Assembly: GCF_001692445.1 (NCBI RefSeq)
Contig: NZ_MAQA01000043.1
Span: 1 to 40,690 of the forward strand
Length of the DNA: 40,690 nt
Source: Oerskovia enterophila
GTDB taxonomy: Bacteria; Actinomycetota; Actinomycetes; Actinomycetales; Cellulomonadaceae
Reading direction: 5' to 3'
Positions 18,026 through 27,979 of this stretch are shown piece after piece. The position numbers and the translations under genes are program-made. Numbering within the stretch: the stretch's first letter is position 1; every line of letters starts with the position of its first letter. Under the pieces are notes generated by a model. It was not told the origin of the DNA. It searched no databases and saw only the letters and a list, made by a program, of their open reading frames with translations.

Positions 18026-19675
18026 GTGGCGCGATCTCGAGCAGTACGTCCTGTTCTTCCGGTGATCGCCCTGAGCGGCATCCTGGTCCTCACGGCCTGC
18101 ACGGCACCGGGCGGGAGCGCCGACGGCGCGAGCGCCGCGGGGGCTGACGCGGCGGACGGCGGCACCGGCGGCATCGTGCTCGCCGACGGCTACGAGCTCG
18201 GCGGGTACAACCCCGTCGCGGGCTTCGGGGCGGCGGGCGAGGCCAAGATGTACGACGGCCTGGTCCGCCTCACGGGAGGCGAGGGGATGCCGGGGTTCGA
18301 GCCCGCGCTCGCCGCCGAGCTCCCCACGGCCAACGACGACGCGACCGTGTGGACCGTGAAGATCCGTCCCGACGTGACGTTCTCCGACGGCAGCACGTTC
18401 GGCCCCGAGGACGTGGTCGCGACGTACGAGGCGATCCTCGACCCGGCGTCCGCGTCCGAGGCCAGGTCGTCGTTCGACATGATCGAGGAGGTCGTCCAGA
18501 CCGGCGACGACACGGTCGAGTTCCACCTCGCGTACTCGTACGCGCCGCTCCTGACGAAGATGCTCATCGGCGTGGTGCCCTCGGAGGCCGTCGCGACGCC
18601 GGGCCTCGCGGCCGAGTCCACGCTCAACACCGCACCGATCGGGACCGGGCCCTACACGCTCGTGGACCTGTCCCCGGACCGCGCGGTCCTCGAGGCCAAC
18701 GAGGACTACTGGGACGGCGCGCCCGAGGTCAAGAAGCTCACGCTCCTCTACGTCCCCGACGACAACACGCGCGCGCAGCGCATGGCCTCGGGCGAGATCG
18801 ACGGCACCAACCTGCCGCCGCTGCTCGCGAACACGTTCGAGGGCAAGGACGGCATGACGGTCACGGCGCACACCTCGGCCGACTGGCGCGGCCTCTCGCT
18901 CCCCACCGACAACCCCGTCGCGGGCGACCCCGCGGTCCGCATGGCGCTCAACCTGGCCGCGAACCGGCAGTCGATGATCGACAACGTCCTGGGCGGGCAC
19001 GGCCGCCTGGCCGCGACGCCCATCCCCGAGGTCTACGGCGACGCGTACGAGCCCGGCGCGGTCTTCGCCTACGACCCGGCGCAGGCCCAGCAGATCCTGA
19101 CGGACGCGGGCTGGGTCGAGGGAACGGACGGGATCCGGGTCAAGGACGGGCAGCGCGCGCAGATCGCGCTCATGTACAACTCGGTCGACACGGTCCGCCG
19201 CGACCTCGCGCAGGCCTTCGCGTCCGACGCGCTCGCGGTGGGCGTCGAGGTGAACCTCGAGGCGCTGTCCTGGGACCGGATCGACCCGCGCATCAACACC
19301 GACTCGACGCTCCTGGGCGGCGGCGACGAGCCGTTCGACCCCGACACGCAGGCGTACGGCGCCCTGAGCTCGGTGTTCGTCCAGCCCGACGTCGGCAGCA
19401 TCTACGACAACCCGAGCGACTACCAGGACGCGACGGTCGACGCGGCGCTCGAGGTCGGGCGGCGCAGCCTCGACCAGGCCGAGCGTGACGCGGCCTACCG
19501 CGAGGTCCAGGACGCGTACATCGACGACCCGGGGTACGTGTACCTCGTGTTCCTCGACCACACGTACGTCTCGAAGGACGCGGGCTGGACCATGTCGGGG
19601 CCCGTCCTCGAGCCGCACGCGCACGGCGTGACGTGGGGTCCGTGGTGGTCGCTGCAGTCCTGGACGCGGGACTGA
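18026..19675 (+). CDS. Peptide-type ABC transporter substrate-binding lipoprotein
   Basis: This is a 549-residue family 5 extracellular solute-binding protein (DppA/OppA/NikA fold). The N-terminus is a lipoprotein signal peptide: charged start, hydrophobic core, then LVLTAC with the lipidated cysteine at residue 25 and a Gly/Ala/Ser-rich linker. Family patterns include YDGLVRL, PDVTFSDGSTFGPEDVVATYEAI and GPYTLVDLSPDRAVLEANEDYWDGAPEVKKLTL. The GTG at 18026 follows AAAGGA at 18015-18020. The stop overlaps the first permease start as TGATG. Context next to acsA matches dppA (Rv3666c) of M. tuberculosis, which favours peptides, but nickel or other ligands cannot be excluded from sequence alone. 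Confidence 0.9.
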   Translation: MARSRAVRPVLPVIALSGILVLTACTAPGGSADGASAAGADAADGGTGGIVLADGYELGGYNPVAGFGAAGEAKMYDGLVRLTGGEGMPGFEPALAAELPTANDDATVWTVKIRPDVTFSDGSTFGPEDVVATYEAILDPASASEARSSFDMIEEVVQTGDDTVEFHLAYSYAPLLTKMLIGVVPSEAVATPGLAAESTLNTAPIGTGPYTLVDLSPDRAVLEANEDYWDGAPEVKKLTLLYVPDDNTRAQRMASGEIDGTNLPPLLANTFEGKDGMTVTAHTSADWRGLSLPTDNPVAGDPAVRMALNLAANRQSMIDNVLGGHGRLAATPIPEVYGDAYEPGAVFAYDPAQAQQILTDAGWVEGTDGIRVKDGQRAQIALMYNSVDTVRRDLAQAFASDALAVGVEVNLEALSWDRIDPRINTDSTLLGGGDEPFDPDTQAYGALSSVFVQPDVGSIYDNPSDYQDATVDAALEVGRRSLDQAERDAAYREVQDAYIDDPGYVYLVFLDHTYVSKDAGWTMSGPVLEPHAHGVTWGPWWSLQSWTRD

Positions 19676-20790
19676 TGACCACGGTCCAGGCGGGGCGCGA
19701 GGAGCGCCCGGCCGGGCGCCCCGGGCAGGACGCCGGGCAGGCAGGCACGGTGCCCGACGGCGCCTCCCGCCCCGCGCCCGACGACGCACCCTCGGTGCGT
19801 GACCTGCGCCGCGGGCGCCACCGCGACATCTGGGCCATGGTGGGGCGCCGCCTGCTCTTCATCGTGCCGGTCACGGCCGCGGTCTCCGCAGGGCTGTTCG
19901 CGGCGGCCAAGTACTCGCCGTTCGACCCCCTGGTCGGGTACCTCGGGTCCCGGTACATGACCACGAGCGACGCCGACAAGGCGATCATCTCGGAGCAGCT
20001 CGGGTTCGACCGGCCCTGGTACTCGACGTACTGGGGATGGGTCCAGGACCTGTTCGGCGGGGACCTGGGGCTGTCTCGGTCGTTCAACCAGCCCGTCGCT
20101 CAGGTCATCGCCGAGCGCCTGCCGTGGACGCTGCTGCTCGCGGGGGCCGCGCTCGCGCTCGCGGTCGTGGTCGCGCTCGCGCTGGGGATCGCGGCGGGCG
20201 TGCGCAGCGGCGGGATCCTGGACCGGGGCGTCACGGCGCTGTGCGTCGTGGTGCAGGGGCTGCCGCCGTTCGTCATGTCGCTCGCGGCGATCGCGGTGTT
20301 CGCGCTCGCGCTGGGGTGGCTGCCCGCGGCGGGGCTCACGGACGGGGGAGCGGACCCCACGGTCGGGGGCGTGCTGCGCCACCTGGTCCTGCCGGTCGTG
20401 GTCCTCGCGATCTCGCAGGTGCCGTGGCTGCTGCTCGCGGTACGCGAGTCGGTCGTGACGTCGAAGGGCGAGGACTTCGTGGCCGGTGCGGTCTCGCGCG
20501 GCATCCCGACGCCGACCATCACGCGCCGCCACATCGTGCCGACCTCGCTCGCGCCGTTCGTCAACATCGTGGGCGTCCGGCTGCCCGAGCTGGTCGTGGG
20601 CGCGGTCCTGGTCGAGGAGGTCTTCAGCTGGCCGGGCGTGGCGGGCGCGATCGTCACGTCGGCCCGCGACCTCGACATGGCGCTCCTGGCGTTCCTGACG
20701 ATCGGGACGACGGTCGTGGTCATGGTCGGCTCGCTCCTCGCGGACGTCGTCGTGGCCCTGATGGACCCCCGGGTGAGCACCGATGGCTAG
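19675..20790 (+). CDS. ABC transporter permease, DppB type
   Basis: This 371-residue permease pairs with the next gene to form the membrane channel. An unusually long Pro/Arg-rich cytoplasmic N-terminus of ~55 residues precedes the first membrane segment (LLFIVPVTAAVSAGLFAAA). About six segments follow. The ATPase-contact EAA loop is near VTSKGEDFVAGAVSRGIPTPTITRRHIVPTSLAPFVN. DppB-type features include the periplasmic region before segment 2 with QLGFDRPWYSTYWGWVQDLFGGDLGLS. The ATG at 19675 overlaps the preceding stop in TGATG. Another in-frame ATG lies upstream inside the preceding gene but is unlikely to be used. Confidence 0.9.
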   Translation: MTTVQAGREERPAGRPGQDAGQAGTVPDGASRPAPDDAPSVRDLRRGRHRDIWAMVGRRLLFIVPVTAAVSAGLFAAAKYSPFDPLVGYLGSRYMTTSDADKAIISEQLGFDRPWYSTYWGWVQDLFGGDLGLSRSFNQPVAQVIAERLPWTLLLAGAALALAVVVALALGIAAGVRSGGILDRGVTALCVVVQGLPPFVMSLAAIAVFALALGWLPAAGLTDGGADPTVGGVLRHLVLPVVVLAISQVPWLLLAVRESVVTSKGEDFVAGAVSRGIPTPTITRRHIVPTSLAPFVNIVGVRLPELVVGAVLVEEVFSWPGVAGAIVTSARDLDMALLAFLTIGTTVVVMVGSLLADVVVALMDPRVSTDG

Positions 20791-21604
20791 GCGCAACCTG
20801 GTGATCGCGGGCTCGGTCCTGGCGGTCGTGGTGCTCTACGCGGTCCTGGTCCCGTGGGTCGCGGGGGTCGACGACCGGGTCACGGACTTCGCGCAGGCCC
20901 GCCAGGCGCCGTCGGCGGAGCACCTGTTCGGCACCGACTCGGCCGGGCGCGACCTGTTCGTGCGCATCGCGTCGGGCATCCGGACCTCGCTCGTCGTGGC
21001 GCTCCTGTGCGCGCTGCTCGCGACCGTGATCGGGGTCGTGGTCGGTACCGCCGCCGGGTTCTGGGGCGGGTGGCCGGACCGGATCATCATGCGCAGCACC
21101 GACGCGGTCAACGCGCTGCCGCACCTGCTGCTCGGGATCGTGATCGTGGCGATGTTCCGCGGCAGCCTCCTCGCGATCGTCCTGTCGATCGCGCTGACCC
21201 ACTGGACGCAGGTCGCGCGCATCATCCGCTCGGAGATCCTCAGCCTGCGCCAGCGCCCGTTCATCGACGCGGCCGTCCTCGCGGGCGCGAGCCGCCGGCA
21301 GGTCGCGGTGCGCCACCTGGTCCCCGCGACCGCGCCGCAGGCCATGATCGCGGTCGTCCTGCTGCTCCCGCACGCGGTGTGGCACGAGTCCACGCTGTCC
21401 TTCCTGGGCTTCGGTCTCCCGCCGCACGAGCCCAGCCTCGGCACGCTCCTCGAGGAGGCGCGCAGCTCGCTGCTCCTGGGCGGGTGGTGGACCCTCGTCT
21501 TCCCGGCAGCCGTGCTCGTGGTCGTGACGCTCGCGGTCGCGTTCGCGGGCCAGGCGCTGCGCAAGGTCATCACCCCACCCCAACCCTCGGAGCTGAGACT
21601 GTGA
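20783..21604 (+). CDS. ABC transporter permease, DppC type
   Basis: This 273-residue second permease of the importer has about six membrane segments, from NLVIAGSVLAVVVLYAVLV to the C-terminal segment ending VVVTLAVAFAGQALR. DppC-type signatures are HLFGTDSAGRDLFVRIASGIRTSL after segment 1 and the EAA loop RQRPFIDAAVLAGASRRQVAVRHLVPATAPQ. The ATG at 20783 overlaps the upstream gene by eight bases. The stop overlaps the first ATPase start as GTGA. The size is normal for the family. Confidence 0.92.
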   Translation: MARRNLVIAGSVLAVVVLYAVLVPWVAGVDDRVTDFAQARQAPSAEHLFGTDSAGRDLFVRIASGIRTSLVVALLCALLATVIGVVVGTAAGFWGGWPDRIIMRSTDAVNALPHLLLGIVIVAMFRGSLLAIVLSIALTHWTQVARIIRSEILSLRQRPFIDAAVLAGASRRQVAVRHLVPATAPQAMIAVVLLLPHAVWHESTLSFLGFGLPPHEPSLGTLLEEARSSLLLGGWWTLVFPAAVLVVVTLAVAFAGQALRKVITPPQPSELRL

Positions 21605-22512
21605 GCCTGCGCGTCGAGAACCTGACAGTCCGCCTGCCCCTGCCGAACGGCTCGGTCGTGCACGCCGCGAGCGACGTGAGCCTCGACGTCCCGCGCGGCA
21701 CGGTCACGGCCCTCGTGGGCGAGTCGGGCTGCGGCAAGTCGATCCTGGCGTCGGCCGTCATGGACCAGCTCCCGGCGGGCGCGCGCCGGACCGGCTCGAT
21801 CACGGTCACGACCCCGCAGGGGGCTCTCGACGTGTTCGCGGGCGAACCCTTCCGGGGCCTGCACGCCGCGCTCGTCCCGCAGTCCGCGGCCACGCACCTC
21901 ACGCCCGTGCGCACCGCGCGCTCGCAGCTCGAGGAGACGATCGCGACGCTCGGCTCGGTGCGCACGAGCGACGAGCTGGCCGAGCGCGTGGGCCTCGATC
22001 CCTCGGCGCTGGACTGCTACCCGCACGAGCTCTCGGGCGGCATGGCCCAGCGCGTGGCCGTCGCGGGGGCGCTCGCAGGCGACCCCTCGGTGATCGTCGC
22101 GGACGAGCCCACGGCGAGCCTCGACCGCGCCCTGACCGACCGGATCCTGGGGCTGCTGCGCGAGTGCGCCGACGACGGTGCGGCGGTCCTGCTCATCACG
22201 CACGACCTCGCGTCCCTGGTCCGCACGGGCGTGGCCGACCGGCTCGCGGTCATGTACGCCTCGCGCCTCATGGAGACGGGGCCCGCGGCCGAGGTGTTCG
22301 ACGACCCGTGGCACGACTACACGCGCGACCTCCTGGGTGCGCTGCCCTCGCGCGGGCTGCACCCGTTGCCGGGCTCGCCGCCGCAGCTCACGGACCTGCC
22401 CGACGACTGCGTCTACCACCTGCGCCGCCCCGAGACCCGGCAGTCGGGCGGCCCGACGGCCTTGGTCCAGGTCGGCGACCGCGCCTACCGCACGCTGCGC
22501 GAGGTGGCCTGA
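21601..22512 (+). CDS. ABC transporter ATPase, DppD-like
   Basis: This 303-residue ATPase drives the importer. Walker A is GESGCGKS (near residue 40), the signature is ELSGGMAQRVAVAGALAG, Walker B is VIVADEPTASLD, and the H-loop is LLITHDLASL. The C-terminus retains an oligopeptide/dipeptide tail (LGALPSRGLHPLPGSPPQLTDLPDDCVYHLR). In M. tuberculosis the two ATPase halves are one protein (DppD, Rv3663c); here they are separate genes joined by a TGATG overlap. The GTG at 21601 overlaps the preceding stop. Confidence 0.92.
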   Translation: MSLRVENLTVRLPLPNGSVVHAASDVSLDVPRGTVTALVGESGCGKSILASAVMDQLPAGARRTGSITVTTPQGALDVFAGEPFRGLHAALVPQSAATHLTPVRTARSQLEETIATLGSVRTSDELAERVGLDPSALDCYPHELSGGMAQRVAVAGALAGDPSVIVADEPTASLDRALTDRILGLLRECADDGAAVLLITHDLASLVRTGVADRLAVMYASRLMETGPAAEVFDDPWHDYTRDLLGALPSRGLHPLPGSPPQLTDLPDDCVYHLRRPETRQSGGPTALVQVGDRAYRTLREVA

Positions 22513-23174
22513 TGAGCCTCGAGGCGCGCGGCGTCGTGGCGGGCTACCGCCGCAAGCCCCCGGTCCTGACCGACGTCTCGATCAGCGTCCCGGCGGGCAC
22601 GATCGTGGGGCTCTCGGGCCCTTCGGGCACGGGCAAGACCACCCTCGCCCGGGTCCTGGCGCTGCTCGACGCGCCGCGCGCGGGGACCGTGAGCATCGAC
22701 GACCAGGTCGCGACGGGCACGCGGTTCGCGGTCCAGGGGGACCTGCGAGGCACGGTCGCGATGCTCTTCCAGTCGCCGCGCGCCTCGACCGACCCGCGCC
22801 TGACGCTCCGCTCGATCATCGCGCAGCCCGCCGAGGTCGCCCGTCGCCCGGTCGACGTCGAGGGGGTCGCGGCGCGCGTGGGCCTGACCCCCGACCTGCT
22901 CACGCGCAGGCCCTACCAGGTCTCCGACGGCCAGCTCCAGCGGGCCTGCCTGGCCCGGGCTCTCGCGCAGGAGCCGCGCTACCTGATCTGCGACGAGGCG
23001 ACCGCGATGCTCGACGCCGCGACCACGGCGACGCTCGTGCGCCTCGTCGAGGCCGAGGCCGCGGCCCAGGGAGTGGGGGTCCTGCTCATCAGTCACGACG
23101 AGGAGCTGCTCGCGGCGTGCTGCTCGCAGGTCAGCGCGCTCGCGGACCTGCGGCGGGAGCCGGCCCCGCACTGA
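22512..23174 (+). CDS. ABC transporter ATPase, short DppF-like
   Basis: This 220-residue second ATPase of the importer has Walker A GPSGTGKT, a Q-loop in MLFQSPRAS and Walker B YLICDEATAMLD. The signature, VSDGQLQRACLARAL, deviates from LSGGQ at the first and third positions. It is shorter than typical DppF (~320 residues) because it lacks the C-terminal peptide-transporter tail, so it resembles NikE-sized subunits. The ATG at 22512 overlaps the preceding stop as TGATG. It is the last gene of the five-gene operon and converges with the malic enzyme; a bulged hairpin follows. Confidence 0.9.
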   Translation: MSLEARGVVAGYRRKPPVLTDVSISVPAGTIVGLSGPSGTGKTTLARVLALLDAPRAGTVSIDDQVATGTRFAVQGDLRGTVAMLFQSPRASTDPRLTLRSIIAQPAEVARRPVDVEGVAARVGLTPDLLTRRPYQVSDGQLQRACLARALAQEPRYLICDEATAMLDAATTATLVRLVEAEAAAQGVGVLLISHDEELLAACCSQVSALADLRREPAPH

Positions 23175-23206
23175 GCGGTCCCCGCCCGGGCGGGGCGACC
23201 GGGGGA

Positions 23207-23251
23207 GAGGTGCCCTGCCCGACGACGGTGCGCGGCGCCGTCGGGCACCTC
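23207..23251. terminator. Bulged hairpin between the ABC operon and malic enzyme
   Basis: GCCCGACG (23217-23224) pairs with CGTCGGGC (23239-23246), and the outer GAGGT/ACCTC extends the stem across a four-base bulge. It lies between convergent genes and could end both transcripts. There is no T tract. Confidence 0.6.
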
Positions 23252-23286
23252 GCCCCGTCGAGGGGTTCAGCCAGGCCGGGCGTCGC

Positions 23287-24696
<1,410 letters not shown>

Positions 24697-25110
24697 GTGG
24701 TCAGCGTATTCGCCTGTCGTGCGCGGCCGGTGCACCGGGCGGGTGAGCGGCGGGCTCGGCGTGGCGGTGGCGCCCGCAGAGGCCCCGGACACGGGAACGG
24801 CGCCCCCGGAGGGACGCCGTGCTCGCCAGCGGGACGGGGGTTAACAAGCGTGCTGCGAGGGTAGGTGCTGCAACGGGGCGAGCCCGGTCAGCCAGTCCTA
24901 TGCGGGGACTTCTCGCGCGTGGGTTCCGCCCGTCCCTGATGCTGTTGTCCCTCAGTGATACGCCGCTCCGGGGCGCCGCGCAAGGGGTGGCAGGGAGAAC
25001 GGGGGAACCTCCACGGGGTGTTCGATCCCGAGCCGGGAGGAGCCGGACAACGGGGACCCCGCGGGTTCGAACAGGCCGCGTGCGGGGCCGTCCTGCGGGC
25101 CGGGGCCTCG
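24697..25110. other. Intergenic region upstream of the malic enzyme
   Basis: These 414 bases hold no credible gene on either strand and no strong hairpin; CCCCGC/GCGGGG near 25057-25088 is the only weak inverted repeat I noticed. The malic enzyme promoter should be here, but I cannot point to it. Confidence 0.45.
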
Positions 25111-25986
25111 CTACCCGGAGCGCCCCGAGCGCTTGCGCACCGCGCGCCACACGAGCCAGCCCACGACCGCGACCGCTACGGCCCCGCCGACCACGACCGC
25201 GCTCCGAGGCGGCGCGAGCTGGGTGCGCAGCGTGACGGGGCGCACGAAGGTGAGCGTGCCCCAGCCGCTCTCGCCCGCGAGGCGGCGCAGCGTCCGGTCG
25301 GGGTTGACCGCGAACCCGTGGCCGACCTCCGCGAGCATGGGCGCGTCCGTGATCGAGTCCGAGTAGGCGTAGGACGCGTCGAGGTCGTAGCCGTTGGCCT
25401 CGGCCAGCTCGCGGATCGCGAGGGCCTTGTTCTCGCCGTACGCGTAGAAGTCGATCTCGCCCGTGTAGCGGCCGTCGACGATCTCCATGCGCGTCGCGAC
25501 GTAGTGGTCCGCGCCGAGCACAGCGGCGATGGGCTCGACGACCTCGGAGCCCGAGGCCGAGACGATCACGACGTCGTGCCCCCGGTCGTGGTGGCTCACG
25601 ATGAGCTCGACGGCCTCGGCGTAGACGACCGGGTCGATGTACTCGTGCAGCGTCTCCTCGACGATCTGCGAGACCGTGCGCACGTCCCACCCCGTCACGA
25701 GCGAGCTGAGGTGCGCGCGCATGCGCTCGGTCTGGTCCGCGTCCGCGCCGCCGACCATGTAGAGGAAGTGCGCGTACGCGCTGCGCAGCACGTCGCCGCG
25801 GCTGATGAGCCCGCCCGCGTAGAACGGCTTGGAGAACGCGGCGGTCGACGAGGTCGCGATGATCGTCTTGTCCAGGTCGAAGAACGCGGCGACCTTGCGC
25901 GGGCGGGTCTCGCCGGCACCTGGACGGGGAGGCGCCTGGGGCGCGCTGCGCGGACCGGTCTGCGGTGAGTCCTGGGGCTGGGTCAC
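25111..25986 (-). CDS. HAD-IB phosphatase, SerB-like, with C-terminal membrane anchor
   Basis: This is a 291-residue haloacid dehalogenase-superfamily phosphatase. Motif I is AFFDLDKTIIATSS (near residue 35), motif II is VVIVSASGSEVVEPI, and motif IV is AYSDSITDAPMLAEVG. A helical cap lies between motifs I and II. A single hydrophobic segment near the end (SAVVVGGAVAVAVVGWLVW), followed by basic residues, anchors the protein to the membrane with the catalytic domain inside. The GTG at 25986 is the first good start; the first ~28 residues are Pro-rich. A member of the same family, Rv3661, lies next to the ssd/tad locus in M. tuberculosis, as here. The substrate is unknown; phosphoserine is only one possibility. 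Confidence 0.88.
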   Translation of the reverse strand: MTQPQDSPQTGPRSAPQAPPRPGAGETRPRKVAAFFDLDKTIIATSSTAAFSKPFYAGGLISRGDVLRSAYAHFLYMVGGADADQTERMRAHLSSLVTGWDVRTVSQIVEETLHEYIDPVVYAEAVELIVSHHDRGHDVVIVSASGSEVVEPIAAVLGADHYVATRMEIVDGRYTGEIDFYAYGENKALAIRELAEANGYDLDASYAYSDSITDAPMLAEVGHGFAVNPDRTLRRLAGESGWGTLTFVRPVTLRTQLAPPRSAVVVGGAVAVAVVGWLVWRAVRKRSGRSG

Positions 25987-26155
25987 CCGGTGAGCCTATC
26001 CGGCGAGCGCACGAGATGTCCCGGTTCGGCAGCGTCGTCGTGCCGCGGCTCCGCGCGGCGTGCCGGGAGTGCGTCGCCCGACGGGATGTCGACGTGCCGC
26101 CCGCGCGGTACGTTCGGCCCGGACGGACCGTGGCCCAGCCCCGTGGGAGGCACGC

Positions 26156-27790
26156 ATGATCACGCTCGACGAGCTCCGCGCCATCTCGATCTTCGAGCCC
26201 CTCCCCCCGGAGCCGCTCGAGTTCCTCGTCGGTGCGGTCGAGGACATCCGGCTCCTGCCGGGCGAGTACTTCGCGCACGAGGGCGACGAGCGCGCGTTCT
26301 TCGTCGTGATCGAGGGACGTGCGGAGATCACGAAGATGATCAACGGGGACGAGCGCGTGATCGGGGTGCGGACCCCCGGCATGTTCTTCGGCGAGGTGCC
26401 CATGACGCTCAGCACGAGCTTCCCGGCGAGCGGCCGCGCGACCGAGGCCACGCGCATCATGAAGCTCGACGCGACCGTCTTCTACGGACTCGCGGCCATG
26501 GCCCCGGCCGTCCCCGCGCACGTCGCGACGCTCGCGCGCAGCTACCTCGACGCGCTCCAGGCGCACGCGTCGGAGAAGCCCGTGGCCGAGGCGCACGTGA
26601 TCGGGCCCCGGCTCGACGCGGGGGTCCGGGACCTGGCGACGTTCCTGACGCGCAACCACGTGCCGTTCGACCGGGTCGTGGTGGAGGCGCCCGCCGAGCA
26701 CCCGGCGGGGGCCGAGCCTGCCCACCCGGTCCTCGAGCTGCGCGACGGTTCGCGGCTCGTCGCCCCGGTGATGCGCGAGGTCGCGCACGCGGTCGGCCTG
26801 GCCGTGGAGCCCACCGAGACGGACTACGACGTCGTGATCCTCGGCGGCGGGCCGGCCGGGCTGACCGCGGCGGTCAACGCTGCGGCCGAGGGCCTGCGCC
26901 CGCTCGTCGTCGAGAGCCTGGCCCCGGGCGGGCAGGCGGGGACCTCGACCCGGATCGAGAACTACACGGGGTTCCCTTACGGCATCTCGGGGGACGACCT
27001 CGCGAGCCGGGCACTGACCCAGGCGCAGCGGCTGGGCGCCGAGATCGTCGTGACGCGCACGGTCGAGTCGATCGACCCGGGCTCGCACCGGGTCGTGCTC
27101 GACGGCGGCGACGCGCTCGGGGCGCAGGTCGTGATCGTCGCGACGGGGGTCGAGTGGCGCACGCTCGCCCTGCCGGCCGTGGACCGCTACCTGGGCAACG
27201 GGCTGTACTACGGGGCCGCGCGCAGCGACGCCGCGCTCGCCCAGGGGCAGGACGTCTGCATCGTCGGCGCGGGGAACTCGGCGGGGCAGGCGGCGATCTT
27301 CTTCTCGCGGCACGCCCGGTCCGTCACGATGCTCGTGCGCGGGGAGTCGCTCGGCGCGAGCATGTCGCGCTACCTGATCGACCAGATCGCGGCCAACCCC
27401 GGTATCCAGGTCGAGACCCGCGCGCAGATCGTCGACCTGCACGGCGACGAGGGCCTCGAGTCCCTCGACGTGCTCGACGCGCGGACGGGGGAGAGCGCCC
27501 GCCGCGCGCTCTCGGTCGTGTTCGTGATGATCGGCGCGGACGCCGTCACGGGCTGGCTGCCCTCGGAGGTCGCACGCGACTCGCACGGGTTCGTCCTCAC
27601 CGGGGCCGAGGCTGCGGCCGCGCCGCAGTGGACCGCCGAGCGTCGGCCGTTCGCCCTGGAGACGAGCGCCCCGGGGGTCTTCGCGATCGGCGACGTGCGC
27701 TCGGGATCGGTCAAGCGCGTCGCGGCGGGGGTGGGCGAGGGCGGGATGGCGATCGCGTACGCGCACCAGTACCTCGCGCTGGCGCACTGA
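26156..27790 (+). CDS. Cyclic-nucleotide-binding/thioredoxin-reductase-like fusion
   Basis: This is a 544-residue three-part cytoplasmic flavoprotein. Residues ~1-130 resemble a CRP-type cyclic-nucleotide-binding domain (LLPGEYFAHEGDERAFFVVIEGRAEI, TPGMFFGEVPMTL). Residues ~147-220 are a thioredoxin/glutaredoxin-like linker. From residue 223 the protein resembles thioredoxin reductase: FAD motif YDVVILGGGPAGLTAAVNAA, GGQAGTSTRIENYTGFPYGISG, a second nucleotide site CIVGAGNSAGQAAIFF, and FAIGDVRSGSVKRVAAGVGEG. The redox CxxC expected near residue 350 is absent, replaced by LYYGAARSDA, so it cannot act as a classical thioredoxin reductase. The ATG at 26156 follows GGGAGG by five bases. The same domain order is seen in other annotated actinobacterial proteins. 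Confidence 0.9.
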   Translation: MITLDELRAISIFEPLPPEPLEFLVGAVEDIRLLPGEYFAHEGDERAFFVVIEGRAEITKMINGDERVIGVRTPGMFFGEVPMTLSTSFPASGRATEATRIMKLDATVFYGLAAMAPAVPAHVATLARSYLDALQAHASEKPVAEAHVIGPRLDAGVRDLATFLTRNHVPFDRVVVEAPAEHPAGAEPAHPVLELRDGSRLVAPVMREVAHAVGLAVEPTETDYDVVILGGGPAGLTAAVNAAAEGLRPLVVESLAPGGQAGTSTRIENYTGFPYGISGDDLASRALTQAQRLGAEIVVTRTVESIDPGSHRVVLDGGDALGAQVVIVATGVEWRTLALPAVDRYLGNGLYYGAARSDAALAQGQDVCIVGAGNSAGQAAIFFSRHARSVTMLVRGESLGASMSRYLIDQIAANPGIQVETRAQIVDLHGDEGLESLDVLDARTGESARRALSVVFVMIGADAVTGWLPSEVARDSHGFVLTGAEAAAAPQWTAERRPFALETSAPGVFAIGDVRSGSVKRVAAGVGEGGMAIAYAHQYLALAH

Positions 27791-27799
27791 CGGCAGGCT

Positions 27800-27834
27800 C
27801 GTCCACAGGGGCACGGCGGGCGTGGTTGTCCACA
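27800..27834 (+). promoter_or_regulatory. DnaA-box-like pair upstream of tadZ/ssd
   Basis: TTGTCCACA at 27826-27834 equals the high-GC actinobacterial DnaA box. TCGTCCACA at 27800-27808 differs at one base and lies 26 bases away in the same direction. A chance occurrence is possible. Confidence 0.3.
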
Positions 27835-27979
27835 GGCCCGACGGCGCAGCCCCCCACGCCCGCTCGTCTCGCCCCAGGATGGTGGTCGGCCCGTGCGGAC
27901 GGGCCGGCGCGGAGAGGGCCGCGGCCCGCTCGGCGGGCTGACGACCGCCTCCGCGCCCGCGTCGACGGGAGGGGGAGCC

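Noticed and set aside
17753-19789. Long minus-strand frame opposite the solute-binding protein gene
   Set aside because: The plus-strand gene has a lipobox, ribosome binding site and family motifs; the reverse frame has none.
26156-27790. Classical thioredoxin reductase (trxB)
   Set aside because: The active-site CxxC is absent and a cyclic-nucleotide domain precedes the flavoprotein.
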